The notes beneath the pieces are model-generated. The model was given only the letters and a program-made list of their open reading frames with translations, was not told the DNA's origin and did no database searches. From a virus, in the IMG/VR virus record IMGVR_UViG_3300021963_000242, positions 1-43,197 of that record: DNA of 43,197 bases. One strand, 5' to 3'. Below are positions 14,110 through 22,044 of the stretch, one piece after another (positions within the stretch are counted from its first letter, which is position 1; every line of letters starts with the position of its first letter). Position numbers and translations under genes: made by a program.

Positions 14110-15063
14110 TCAGATTGCAGCACCACGAAAAAAGGCCGTCCCTTCGATTACTTCGCACAACTCAGGTGGAAGCAATCTGCCAGTATTATCGTAGCTTAAG
14201 ATTGCAAATCCACTACACCAAGGCAGGGGGTTGTCTTCCGTGTAATCAAATGCCTGACTCTTTGGATCAGCAAGCATCCCTGTAGATACACCGTATCTAC
14301 GTCCCCGATAATCACCCCACGGTCTGACTTCTAATAAATGCGTATGACCCGTTACAGAACTTATACCGGATTTAAGAACGTTGTTATAACCGCTATGAAT
14401 GCCAGAATGCTGCATCCGGTGTTTTATCATCGTATTGTTATTAACCATGACCGACCAACTAACCGTCCATTCCGGAATGTGGTCTGATAGTTTAGTGCCG
14501 CTGATGTCGCGGTATTCAGGAACAACACCCGCCAACCTTTTATCAAATCTTATATCATGGTTACCAATTGTTCTATGAAGTATTGTTCCAAGCCCCTTGC
14601 AAGCTTTATGGATTTGATCCATGTGCCATTGGACACTTTCCAACTCTTGTTTCAAGGTGGGCTTAGCTTGCCAGCCTTCCGGCCCGTATTTACTTATCTG
14701 ACCGCCATCTAAAATGTCACCATTCGCAATCACGATCTGTGGTCTTACCTTTTTTATAACTTTAATCAGAGCATTGAAAGCAGTGGAGGTTTCGTTGGGC
14801 ATGAAGTGTGCATCAGAAAACACAACAACGGCCCCTTTAACATCTGCAATAGAACGGATCTTGTTCTCTGAATGCATAATGTGTCGGTTGAACCGCTGGT
14901 CATTATGAGCGTGCAAGCTTATGTTTAGTTTTGATTCAATTAAGCTGCGCCGGTGCATGACAGTGCGTTCGGTCAGGCCGAGTTTCCGAGATACAAGAGT
15001 CGCAGAACCTAGCTCATTCCAAGCTGCAATAAAGTCTTCATCAGTGACTATTTGCTTAGGCAT
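14110..15063 (-). CDS. Calcineurin-like metallophosphoesterase with N-terminal HTH
   Basis: The 317-residue enzyme has the metallophosphoesterase motif set: D84-x-H86 in VVVFSDAHFMPN, GD at 115-116 (ANGDILDGG), GNHD at 167-170 and the late SVTGHTHL. These bind two metals and cleave phosphoester bonds. The first 50 residues look like a helix-turn-helix (SRKLGLTERTVMHRRSLIE), suggesting the enzyme is brought to DNA. It is transcribed against all its neighbours from its own promoter, together with the small acidic protein, and so looks like an added cassette. The substrate (DNA, RNA or small phosphodiester) is not known. Confidence 0.85.
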   Translation of the reverse strand: MPKQIVTDEDFIAAWNELGSATLVSRKLGLTERTVMHRRSLIESKLNISLHAHNDQRFNRHIMHSENKIRSIADVKGAVVVFSDAHFMPNETSTAFNALIKVIKKVRPQIVIANGDILDGGQISKYGPEGWQAKPTLKQELESVQWHMDQIHKACKGLGTILHRTIGNHDIRFDKRLAGVVPEYRDISGTKLSDHIPEWTVSWSVMVNNNTMIKHRMQHSGIHSGYNNVLKSGISSVTGHTHLLEVRPWGDYRGRRYGVSTGMLADPKSQAFDYTEDNPLPWCSGFAILSYDNTGRLLPPELCEVIEGTAFFRGAAI

Positions 15064-15091
15064 GATCGCTCCAACATGTAGATACTAGCGG

Positions 15092-15119
15092 TTTATACCA
15101 TAACTATTTAACAAATCAA
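15092..15119 (-). promoter_or_regulatory. Promoter of the leftward island
   Basis: On the minus strand TTGATT (15114-15119) is followed after 16 bases by TGG-TATAAA (-10 at 15092-15097), an extended -10 sigma70-type promoter. It stands about 29 bases before the metallophosphoesterase start. The TGGTATAA core is shared with the promoter at 3827. Confidence 0.65.
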
Positions 15120-15128
15120 GGACATATA

Positions 15129-15461
15129 GTGAGTATGAGTATCCATAAGTTAAGAATTAAAACCAAAGCAGACCGAGGGGATATATGTCTCAAGTATATG
15201 CAAACTAGAACATCCCCCGTAACGCTAAAAGAACTAGCTAATAAACTGGGTGTGACCACTAAATCCGTATCAAACTCACTCATGCCGTTACTTGAGCAGG
15301 GCAAGGTGCAGCGTGAACTTATGCTGCGCCAGTCTGTTATCTGTAACAAGTTAGGGTGGGCTTACGGTTACTACGCTACAGAAAGGAAAGACAAGGTAAA
15401 GAAAACCAGAGTACCTAAGTTTCAATTCCATAATCCGTTCAATATAGGTGTAGGCCAATGA
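15129..15461 (+). CDS. Winged-helix DNA-binding protein
   Basis: A 110-residue basic protein. Residues 18-60 form a winged helix (TSPVTLKELANKLGVTTKSV followed by a second helix and wing). The end, PKFQFHNPFNIGVGQ, resembles the tail of the winged-helix protein at 11928. The likely start is GTG 15129 behind AAGGAC (15118-15123), though ATG 15135 is possible. It opens the next rightward set after the leftward island, with its promoter region shared back-to-back, so it may regulate that divergent site. Confidence 0.7.
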   Translation: MSMSIHKLRIKTKADRGDICLKYMQTRTSPVTLKELANKLGVTTKSVSNSLMPLLEQGKVQRELMLRQSVICNKLGWAYGYYATERKDKVKKTRVPKFQFHNPFNIGVGQ

Positions 15462-15679
15462 CCGAAAAAAGAAAACGAGGGCCAAATAAAAACCCAACCT
15501 TAATCCATACCAACATACGATACCCAAGAGAAGTTATTGAATACTTCACACACAACGGAGTTGGAGCTTCGTGCTACATACGTATGCGTAACGCATTGAT
15601 TGAATATGTAAAGGAGAAGACTTATGACACCCGAATCGAAAGTAAAGAAGAAAGTAGTGGACCTACTGAAACAGCATGA
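15458..15679 (+). CDS. Small basic protein, perhaps ribbon-helix-helix
   Basis: A 73-residue product with a basic front (EKRKRGPNKNP), a short strand-like segment (HTNIRYPREVIEYF) and a helix (ASCYIRMRNALIEYVKEK). The order strand-helix-helix resembles ribbon-helix-helix repressors such as Arc, but no family can be named. The end overlaps the VRR-NUC gene by 56 bases in another frame, and the start overlaps the previous stop by four bases. Confidence 0.6.
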   Translation: MTEKRKRGPNKNPTLIHTNIRYPREVIEYFTHNGVGASCYIRMRNALIEYVKEKTYDTRIESKEESSGPTETA

Positions 15680-15917
15680 GGTTTATTATTTTTTTCCTGC
15701 TACTCATGGTTATGGTCGTTCAGGTATACCTGACATTGTTTGTTGCGCTAGAGGTAAATTCCTTGCTATCGAATGTAAAGCAGGAACGAACAAGCCCACC
15801 GCCCTACAGCTACGAGAAATAGCCCTGATACAAAAGGCTAAAGGTTATGCTTTTGTTGTTAACGAAGACAACATCGAAGAACTACACACCACCATCAAAG
15901 AGATACTGCGTACATGA
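15624..15917 (+). CDS. VRR-NUC nuclease
   Basis: The 97-residue protein is a stand-alone VRR-NUC domain of the PD-(D/E)XK superfamily. Catalytic residues are D37 in GIPDIV, E50 and K52 in AIECKAG, and Q62 in TALQLREI. Such phage enzymes act on branched DNA and may resolve Holliday junctions. ATG 15624 follows AAGGAGAAG, an excellent site, although it lies inside the upstream gene. The stop overlaps the DNA polymerase start (ATGA at 15914). Confidence 0.9.
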   Translation: MTPESKVKKKVVDLLKQHEVYYFFPATHGYGRSGIPDIVCCARGKFLAIECKAGTNKPTALQLREIALIQKAKGYAFVVNEDNIEELHTTIKEILRT

Positions 15918-17728
15918 GCATATTAACTATAGATTTTGAAACGTACTATGACCGTGAGTTTTCTTTATCTAAGATGACAACGGAAGAGTACATACGCAGC
16001 CCCAACTTTGAGGTGATTGGTGTAGCAGTTAAAGTTGGGGGGGAGGATACTGAATGGTTTACTGGTACGCATGAACAAACAAAGAAATTTCTACAGAAAT
16101 TTGAATGGCGAGAGTCTCTTGCAATTGCTCATAACGCTATGTTTGATGCCGCTATTCTTACTTGGCATTTTGGTATTAAGCCTCGTGGATGGATTGATAC
16201 ACTTAGCATGGCACGGGCAATACATGGCACAGAAGTGGGGGGTAGCTTGGCGACGTTGGCGAAGTACTACCACCTCGGAAATAAAGGGACAGAAGTCCTC
16301 GATGCGCTAGGCAAGCGCAGACTAGATTTCTCTCAAGAGGAGATTGACAGATACGGAGATTACTGCATCAACGACGTTGACCTGACGTATAACTTATCGA
16401 AGTGCTTGACCGAAGGGTTCCCGCACATGGAGATGCGGCTAATCGACCTGACTATTAAGATGTACTCAGAGCCTGTGCTCGTGCTAGACAAGCCTGTACT
16501 AGAAGAACATCTAACAAATGTTAGGAAGAAAAAAGAAGAGCTGATGTCTAAGGTCACCGTAGATAAGGCTACGCTGATGAGCAACCCCCAGTTCGCAGAT
16601 ACGCTAACAAGCCTTGGTGTTACGCCACCTACAAAAATCAGCCCGACGACCGGTAAAGAAACACTAGCCTTAGCTAAGAATGATGAAGAATTTAAGGCGC
16701 TGGCAGAACATGAGAACCCCGAAGTGCAAGCTCTAGTCGCTGCAAGGCTTGGCACTAAGTCAACCTTAGAAGAGACTAGGACAGAACGTTTTATCGGGAT
16801 CGCAAAGCGTGGGCGCATGCCCGTGCCACTCAAATATTACGCAGCACACACAGGCAGGTGGGGCGGTGCGGATAACCTTAACCTACAGAACCTACCAAGA
16901 AAGTCTTTGCTTAAGCATGCGATTCGCGCACCCCAAGGTTACGTGATGATCGACTCAGATTCATCGCAGATCGAAGCGCGAACGCTTGCGTGGTTAGCAG
17001 GGCAGTGGGACTTGGTCGATGCCTTCACCCGTGGGGAGGATGTGTATAGGATCATGGCATCTGCTATATACGGTAAGGCTGTGGATGAGATAACAGACTC
17101 TGAACGCTTTGTCGGTAAGACGACAATCTTAGGTGCAGGGTATGGCATGGGGGCTAAGAAGTTCCAAGCTCAGCTTAAGAACTTTGGTGTAACGCTGCCA
17201 GAGGCAGAAGCGCAGCGCATCATTACGGTATATAGGGAGACTTACCCTAAGATCCCCCTGCTGTGGAGAGAGTGCCAAAAAACACTTGTTGCTGTGATGC
17301 TAAATCAACTAACTATGTTAGGAATGTTAGCTGTAGAAGGGAGCAACGGTATCAAATTACCCAACGGGTTATATCTTAAATACCCTAACCTACGCCTACA
17401 GGTTACGCCTGAAGGTAAAGAAGAGTTCGTGTACGACACAAAGAAAGGCAAAGCAGTTATACCTAATCGTATATACGGCGGGAAAGTAACCGAGAATGTT
17501 TGCCAAGCTTTAGCTAGAATCATCATAGGCGAGCAGATGCTACTGATCGCTAGGCGGTATCGAGTGGTCATGACCGTACACGATGCTATTGCTTGTATTG
17601 CACCAAAACAAGAAGCCGAAATAGCTAAGAGATTTGTCGAACAGTGCATGAGAATGCGCCCTGATTGGTGTGAGAAGCTACCATTAAACTGTGAAGCAGG
17701 TTACGGAGAAACTTATGGAAGTTGTTGA
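15914..17728 (+). CDS. Family A DNA polymerase with 3'-5' exonuclease
   Basis: The replicative polymerase of the phage, 604 residues. The exonuclease domain has motif I DFETY (7-11), NAMFD (about 74-78) and a YxxxD-type third motif near 150. The polymerase domain has motif A IDSDSSQIEAR (about 346-356, with DSSQIE where many have DYSQIE), a motif B region FVGKTTILGAGYGMG and motif C VHDAI (about 555-559). No 5'-3' exonuclease domain is present. Length and domain order match the phage Pol I subgroup. A Ser in place of the usual Tyr in motif A is mildly unusual. Confidence 0.95.
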   Translation: MSILTIDFETYYDREFSLSKMTTEEYIRSPNFEVIGVAVKVGGEDTEWFTGTHEQTKKFLQKFEWRESLAIAHNAMFDAAILTWHFGIKPRGWIDTLSMARAIHGTEVGGSLATLAKYYHLGNKGTEVLDALGKRRLDFSQEEIDRYGDYCINDVDLTYNLSKCLTEGFPHMEMRLIDLTIKMYSEPVLVLDKPVLEEHLTNVRKKKEELMSKVTVDKATLMSNPQFADTLTSLGVTPPTKISPTTGKETLALAKNDEEFKALAEHENPEVQALVAARLGTKSTLEETRTERFIGIAKRGRMPVPLKYYAAHTGRWGGADNLNLQNLPRKSLLKHAIRAPQGYVMIDSDSSQIEARTLAWLAGQWDLVDAFTRGEDVYRIMASAIYGKAVDEITDSERFVGKTTILGAGYGMGAKKFQAQLKNFGVTLPEAEAQRIITVYRETYPKIPLLWRECQKTLVAVMLNQLTMLGMLAVEGSNGIKLPNGLYLKYPNLRLQVTPEGKEEFVYDTKKGKAVIPNRIYGGKVTENVCQALARIIIGEQMLLIARRYRVVMTVHDAIACIAPKQEAEIAKRFVEQCMRMRPDWCEKLPLNCEAGYGETYGSC

Positions 17729-17951
17729 TTTTGTTGATTATTCTGAGAGTATGATTAGGGTTGAAAAAACACTTGCACAATTGCACAATCTGTTGCTTAA
17801 TAGGAAGTTTCAGGAAGCCGCAGAGCTTTGTCCGGTTCTAACCACAGAAGCTAAGCTGCTTGTTAATAGCGTAAAAATTGCGAACCAAAACAATGAAGCC
17901 TATCAGTTGGTCTTACAGCAGCCTAAAAACATTCCAGCAATGCCCACGTAA
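17715..17951 (+). CDS. Unknown small helical protein
   Basis: A 78-residue product starting at ATG 17715 behind GGAGA (17705-17709), inside the last codons of the polymerase. It is largely helical (TLAQLHNLLLNRKFQEAAEL) with no known motif. It overlaps the next nuclease gene by about 59 bases. Because it sits between polymerase and nuclease it may be a replisome accessory protein. Confidence 0.65.
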   Translation: MEVVDFVDYSESMIRVEKTLAQLHNLLLNRKFQEAAELCPVLTTEAKLLVNSVKIANQNNEAYQLVLQQPKNIPAMPT

Positions 17952-18573
17952 GTACTACCATCTTAAGATCAAGAAGGATGTACAGGATAAGGGTAGTGAA
18001 GCGACGCTGTACGGCAAGGAAGTACATAAAGCAGCCGAGGACTACATCAGAGATGGTGTAGCACTACCCGAACAGTTTGCGTTTATCAAAGGCATGCTTG
18101 ACTCGCTGAACCGGATCGAGGGTACGAAGCACTGCGAGTATGAGATGGGGTTGCGGTATAAGGAGGGAGAGATCACTCCTTGTGGGTTTAACGATAAAGG
18201 GTTTTGGTGGAGGGGTATTGCTGACTTACTGATCGTTAATGAGGAGAAAGGTGTGGCGCACCTCGTTGACTACAAGACAGGCAGGAACGCCAAGTACGCA
18301 GATACACAACAGCTAGACGTATTGGCAGCGGCAACCTTTATCCACTTTCCTAAGATACATACGATCAAGTCTGCGTTGTTATTCGTTGTTAGTAACGAGT
18401 TTATACAAAAGAAACACACCTCTGACATGATTGAAATTTATCTAGCACCACAACAACAGCAACTTGCGCGGCTGGTAGCAGCAATCGAAAACGATACGTG
18501 GAACCCAGTGGCTAGCGCCCTATGCCGATTCTGTCCGGTGACTAGCTGTGAGCACAATACTAAGGAGAACTAA
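17893..18573 (+). CDS. PD-(D/E)XK nuclease, RecB/Cas4-like with Fe-S cysteines
   Basis: The 226-residue enzyme belongs to the RecB/AddB/Cas4-type nucleases that trim DNA ends. A first Cys in FQQCPRKYY (C17) and three near the end in CRFCPVTSC (about 214-222) form the layout of a 4Fe-4S cluster. The catalytic core has D in GIADLLI (about 111), and D and K in VDYKTG (about 124-129), followed by a QLDVLAAA helix (the Q motif). ATG 17893 is taken over an in-frame TTG at 17878. It is likely used in recombination or end processing with the neighbouring helicase. Confidence 0.85.
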   Translation: MKPISWSYSSLKTFQQCPRKYYHLKIKKDVQDKGSEATLYGKEVHKAAEDYIRDGVALPEQFAFIKGMLDSLNRIEGTKHCEYEMGLRYKEGEITPCGFNDKGFWWRGIADLLIVNEEKGVAHLVDYKTGRNAKYADTQQLDVLAAATFIHFPKIHTIKSALLFVVSNEFIQKKHTSDMIEIYLAPQQQQLARLVAAIENDTWNPVASALCRFCPVTSCEHNTKEN

Positions 18574-18575
18574 TA

Positions 18576-18869
18576 ATGCCTTATGTTAACAAGCCCAGAC
18601 CGTACAAAAAAGAATATCAGCAACAACTAGCAAGAGGAGAAAAGGACGAGCGCAGGGTGCGCGAAAGAGCAAGAGATCTTGTTGATCGAAATGGCAAAGA
18701 TGCTAATGGTAACGGTAAGGCTGATGTACGCGAAGGCAAAGACATAGACCACAAACGACCGATTACCAAGGGTGGTGGCAACAGTAGAAAAAATCTTCGC
18801 ATCACTACAGCAAGTGCTAATAGATCATTTAGCCGCAACAGCAATCATACTATAAAGAAGAACGACTAA
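18576..18869 (+). CDS. Small protein with EF-hand loop and HNH-like motif
   Basis: The 97-residue basic protein carries DANGNGKADVRE at 42-53, which fits the canonical 12-residue EF-hand calcium loop (acids at positions 1, 9 and 12, Asn at 3 and 5, Gly at 6). It is followed at once by IDHKRPITKGG (57-67) and NLRITTASANRSF (73-85), an HNH-like metal and DNA-cutting pattern. It is probably a nuclease, perhaps calcium-aware. It lies two bases after the Cas4-like nuclease and one base before the helicase, so it belongs to the replication/recombination set. Confidence 0.7.
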   Translation: MPYVNKPRPYKKEYQQQLARGEKDERRVRERARDLVDRNGKDANGNGKADVREGKDIDHKRPITKGGGNSRKNLRITTASANRSFSRNSNHTIKKND

Positions 18870-18870
18870 C

Positions 18871-20427
18871 ATGGAAGTGATTGATAATAAAGCATTGTTG
18901 GTTAGGACTAAATATCCTGATCGCATAACAGCAGCTATAGAAAAGAGCAAGGTAGTAGGGCAAGAAAATGGTGTGTATGAAGTTGCAGTTAAGTGGGGGC
19001 TGAACGAAGCCCAATTACTTAACCAATTCATCAAGGGTGTCCCCTCTCCAATATCAAAGAAGTACGATTGGCCTGGACAATTCAAGCCGTTTGATCATCA
19101 AAAAACTACGGCAGAGTTCTTAACCCTAAACCGTAAAGCGTTCTGCTTCAACGAGCAAGGCACAGGCAAAACTGCATCCGTTATATGGGCTACAGACTAC
19201 TTAATGAAACTAGGTCTTGTGCGTAGGGTGTTGGTTGTATGCCCATTGTCTATTATGAAGTCGGCATGGCAAGAAGATATGTTTAAGTTTGCAGTGCACC
19301 GCACATGCAACGTAGCCTACGGAACTCCCGCGCAAAGAATAAAGGTAGTGAACAGTTGCGCTGAGTTTGTTATTACAAACTTTGAAGGTGTAGAGATCAT
19401 AGAAGACGCGCTGACTAACGACGGTAAGTTTGACTTGATCGTAGTTGACGAATGTTCTGCTTATAAAAATATCAGTACTAAAAGATGGAAAGTCATGAAG
19501 CGTGTGTCAGATCGTGCTAAATGGTTATGGATGTTGACAGGTACGCCCGCAGCACAATCGCCTGTTGATGCTTATGGTCTAGCGAAACTAGTCAATCCCG
19601 ATAACACTCCAAAGTTTCTCGGTGCGTTCCGCGACAAAGTTATGCAAAAGATAACCCAGTTCAAGTGGACCCCAAGACCAAACGCAGAAGCTGTAGTGCA
19701 TCAAGTACTTCAACCCGCGATTAGATTTGAAAAGAAAGATTGTTTAGATTTACCGGATGTTATGTACGTAGAGCGCGAGGCACCTCTAACAGCACAACAG
19801 CGCAAATACTATAAGATACTCAAAGATCAGATGATGATCTCGGCGGACGGGGAAGAGGTTACTTCTGTTAACGCAGCAACAAGCTTAAACAAACTGCTTC
19901 AGATCTCCGGTGGCGCGGTCTATACGGATACTAAAGAAGTTATAGAATTTGATGTATCCAATAGGCTAAAAGTGATTGAGGAAGTGATCGAAGAGGCAAG
20001 CCATAAGGTTCTAGTCTTTGTACCTTTTACGCATACTATTGAACTATTGCAAGCCCATTTAACTAAAGCAGGCATCACATCCGACATCATTAACGGTTCA
20101 GTGTCAGTTAACCGTCGGGCTGTGGTCATCAAAAACTTCCAAGAGCAATCCAACCCAAGAGTGCTTATCATTCAACCGCAAGCGGCATCACATGGGCTGA
20201 CACTAACCGCTGCCAACGTGGTGGTTTGGTACGCCCCCATGACTTCTGTAGAAACTTACCTGCAAGCCAATGCGAGGATCAATAGACCAGGGCAAAAGAA
20301 TACTATGACCATAGTACACATAGCGGGTAGCCCTGTAGAGCGCAAGCTTTATAGCATGCTCAGAAGTAACATAAACACTCACACCCGCATCGTTGATTTG
20401 TACGCTCAAGAACTAAAAGAAACTTGA
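18871..20427 (+). CDS. SNF2-family DNA helicase/translocase
   Basis: A 518-residue superfamily 2 ATPase. It has Walker A EQGTGKT (about 95-101), motif II DECSAYKN (about 193-200), motif III LTGTPA (about 226-231) and, in the second RecA domain, HGLTLTAANVVVWY then QANARINRPGQ (about 463-473), the SNF2 signature ending. Such phage proteins move along double-stranded DNA and aid replication or recombination. The stop codon at 20425-20427 overlaps the -35 box of a promoter for the next gene. Confidence 0.9.
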   Translation: MEVIDNKALLVRTKYPDRITAAIEKSKVVGQENGVYEVAVKWGLNEAQLLNQFIKGVPSPISKKYDWPGQFKPFDHQKTTAEFLTLNRKAFCFNEQGTGKTASVIWATDYLMKLGLVRRVLVVCPLSIMKSAWQEDMFKFAVHRTCNVAYGTPAQRIKVVNSCAEFVITNFEGVEIIEDALTNDGKFDLIVVDECSAYKNISTKRWKVMKRVSDRAKWLWMLTGTPAAQSPVDAYGLAKLVNPDNTPKFLGAFRDKVMQKITQFKWTPRPNAEAVVHQVLQPAIRFEKKDCLDLPDVMYVEREAPLTAQQRKYYKILKDQMMISADGEEVTSVNAATSLNKLLQISGGAVYTDTKEVIEFDVSNRLKVIEEVIEEASHKVLVFVPFTHTIELLQAHLTKAGITSDIINGSVSVNRRAVVIKNFQEQSNPRVLIIQPQAASHGLTLTAANVVVWYAPMTSVETYLQANARINRPGQKNTMTIVHIAGSPVERKLYSMLRSNINTHTRIVDLYAQELKET

Positions 20428-20452
20428 CAAAGTCAAATTAGTGTTTTATAGT
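20424..20452 (+). promoter_or_regulatory. Near-consensus sigma70 promoter
   Basis: TTGACA (20424-20429), a 17-base spacer, then TATAGT (20447-20452), only one base from full consensus. It stands 31 bases before the ATG at 20483. A host sigma70 polymerase could start here and give extra mRNA for the coiled-coil, ssDNA-binding, HTH and primase genes. Confidence 0.8.
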
Positions 20453-20482
20453 TAGACCTCAAAACAACCAAAAGGAGCTAGT

Positions 20483-20917
20483 ATGGATGATCTCATCCAA
20501 GACCTTGTGCCCCCTGAAGAAAGCCAAGCAATCCCTGTAGATAAGCTTGCGGGTATCTATATCAAGATTCGAGACGCTCGCGCAAAACTAAAGTCTGATT
20601 ACGAAGCTCAGGATACTGAGTTAGAAGAACAGATGGCAGTCATTGAAGAGCAGCTTCTTGAAGCTTGCAAAGTAATAGGCGCTGATAGTATTCGCACCCC
20701 TGCGGGTACTGTGATTCGTAGTATCAAAAACCGCTACTGGACCAATGATTGGGACAGTATGTATAACTTTGTTCGCCAGTACGATGCGTTTGGATTATTA
20801 GAACGTCGTATACATCAAACCAATATGAAGCAATTCATAGATGAAAACCCCAATCTGTTGCCGATGGGTCTGAACACCGACAGTCGCTACAGTATCGTTG
20901 TCCGTCGTAGTAAGTAA
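20483..20917 (+). CDS. Coiled-coil phage protein of unknown role
   Basis: A 144-residue product with a coiled coil in residues 22-65 (for example YEAQDTELEEQMAVIEEQLL), then a compact C-terminal part ending in SRYSIVVRRSK. I recognise this type from other phage replication regions but not its function; a Gam-like nuclease inhibitor is one idea. The start ATG 20483 follows AAAAGGAGCTAGT, and a strong promoter lies just upstream. The next gene, a probable ssDNA-binding protein, follows in 13 bases. Confidence 0.75.
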   Translation: MDDLIQDLVPPEESQAIPVDKLAGIYIKIRDARAKLKSDYEAQDTELEEQMAVIEEQLLEACKVIGADSIRTPAGTVIRSIKNRYWTNDWDSMYNFVRQYDAFGLLERRIHQTNMKQFIDENPNLLPMGLNTDSRYSIVVRRSK

Positions 20918-20930
20918 CCAAGAGGAACCT

Positions 20931-21797
20931 ATGTCAAACGTAACAGTATTCCAACAAGATCTGCCTGACTTTCTCAAAAATACTGAGGTTGATGAGCTAA
21001 CTAAAGCTCTTGCAGGCGGCACTCAAAACCGTCGTATCTCCATTCGTGGAGGTCGATTTCGTCTTGTCATTAACGGCGAGGAAGTGAGCAAAACTGACAA
21101 GCCTGAACTTGATGTGGTTGTAGCGGCAGGGCGTAAAGAGAACTCACGAATTTTCTACGCTAAAGCTTATAACCCAAAAGATATAACACCGCCTGATTGT
21201 TGGTCAGATGATGGTATTACTCCGCATTCTAAAGCCGAGAACCGTCAAGCAGATAGCTGTGCTAATTGTCCACAGAATATAGCAGGGTCAGGGTCTAATG
21301 GTACTCGTGCTTGTCGTTATCAGAAACGTCTGGCAGTGGTGCTTGCTAACGATCCGGCCAATGGTCTGTTCCAGTTAACACTACCTTCGCAGTCTATTTT
21401 CGCTAAGGGCGATATGGATTCGATGGGGTTTGATCAGTACGCTAAATACATAGCAGGTAACGGTAAAAACATTAATATGGTCGTGACCCGTATGTCCTTC
21501 GATGGCGATAGTGATGTGCCTGTTCTTAAGTTCCGTGCAGTAGGGTATGTGAACCGTGAGCAGTATGAATCAGCAGTGGAAGGTGGTAAGTCACCTGAAG
21601 CGCAACGCATGCTGTCATCTACCGTAGCACAGATAGACAACGTAAAAACTTTTCCTAAAGCGGCACCCGTACCTGCACCTGCGGCACAACCCGAAGAACC
21701 TGTAAAACGTCCAAGCAAGAAAACTGAACCTGTTGATATTGCTGAGAAAAAACGCGACCTTTCCGCAGTGTTAGATGCGTGGGGCGACGATAACTAA
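20931..21797 (+). CDS. Probable single-stranded DNA-binding protein
   Basis: A 288-residue protein whose layout suits a phage SSB. The core is beta-rich; a cysteine cluster (CANCPQN then RACRY, about 108-128) may bind zinc. A flexible Ala/Pro linker (about 243-265) leads to an acidic end, AWGDDN, typical of SSB tails that recruit partner proteins. No exact family was recognised, so the call is by shape and context (between helicase and primase). ATG 20931 after AGAGGAACCT is used rather than the in-frame ATG 20898, which overlaps the previous gene. Confidence 0.65.
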   Translation: MSNVTVFQQDLPDFLKNTEVDELTKALAGGTQNRRISIRGGRFRLVINGEEVSKTDKPELDVVVAAGRKENSRIFYAKAYNPKDITPPDCWSDDGITPHSKAENRQADSCANCPQNIAGSGSNGTRACRYQKRLAVVLANDPANGLFQLTLPSQSIFAKGDMDSMGFDQYAKYIAGNGKNINMVVTRMSFDGDSDVPVLKFRAVGYVNREQYESAVEGGKSPEAQRMLSSTVAQIDNVKTFPKAAPVPAPAAQPEEPVKRPSKKTEPVDIAEKKRDLSAVLDAWGDDN

Positions 21798-22025
21798 ATG
21801 GCTATCGGATACAGTCAGCAACTTATCAATGACAATAAACTCGCAGACAAACGAAAGATTGGAGTTTTACTTGGTAGGGTGTGCATCAAGCACAACATTT
21901 CTGTAGCTGACGTATCAGCGTACTTCGGTGTCAGTAGGCAAACTGTCTACAACTGGTTTAGAGGCACTGAAGTACGCCCTTACTACAGAGAATTAATGAC
22001 TCGACTCATTAATAGTTACCAATGA
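21798..22025 (+). CDS. Helix-turn-helix protein (Cro/CI type)
   Basis: A 75-residue protein with a clear HTH in ISVADVSAYFGVSRQTVYNW (about 35-54). It starts right after the previous stop (21795-21797). It is like an XRE-type regulator but has no dimer or cleavage domain, so a small repressor or replication regulator is possible. Confidence 0.8.
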   Translation: MAIGYSQQLINDNKLADKRKIGVLLGRVCIKHNISVADVSAYFGVSRQTVYNWFRGTEVRPYYRELMTRLINSYQ

Positions 22026-22044
22026 TTGCCAGGAGATTCCTAGT

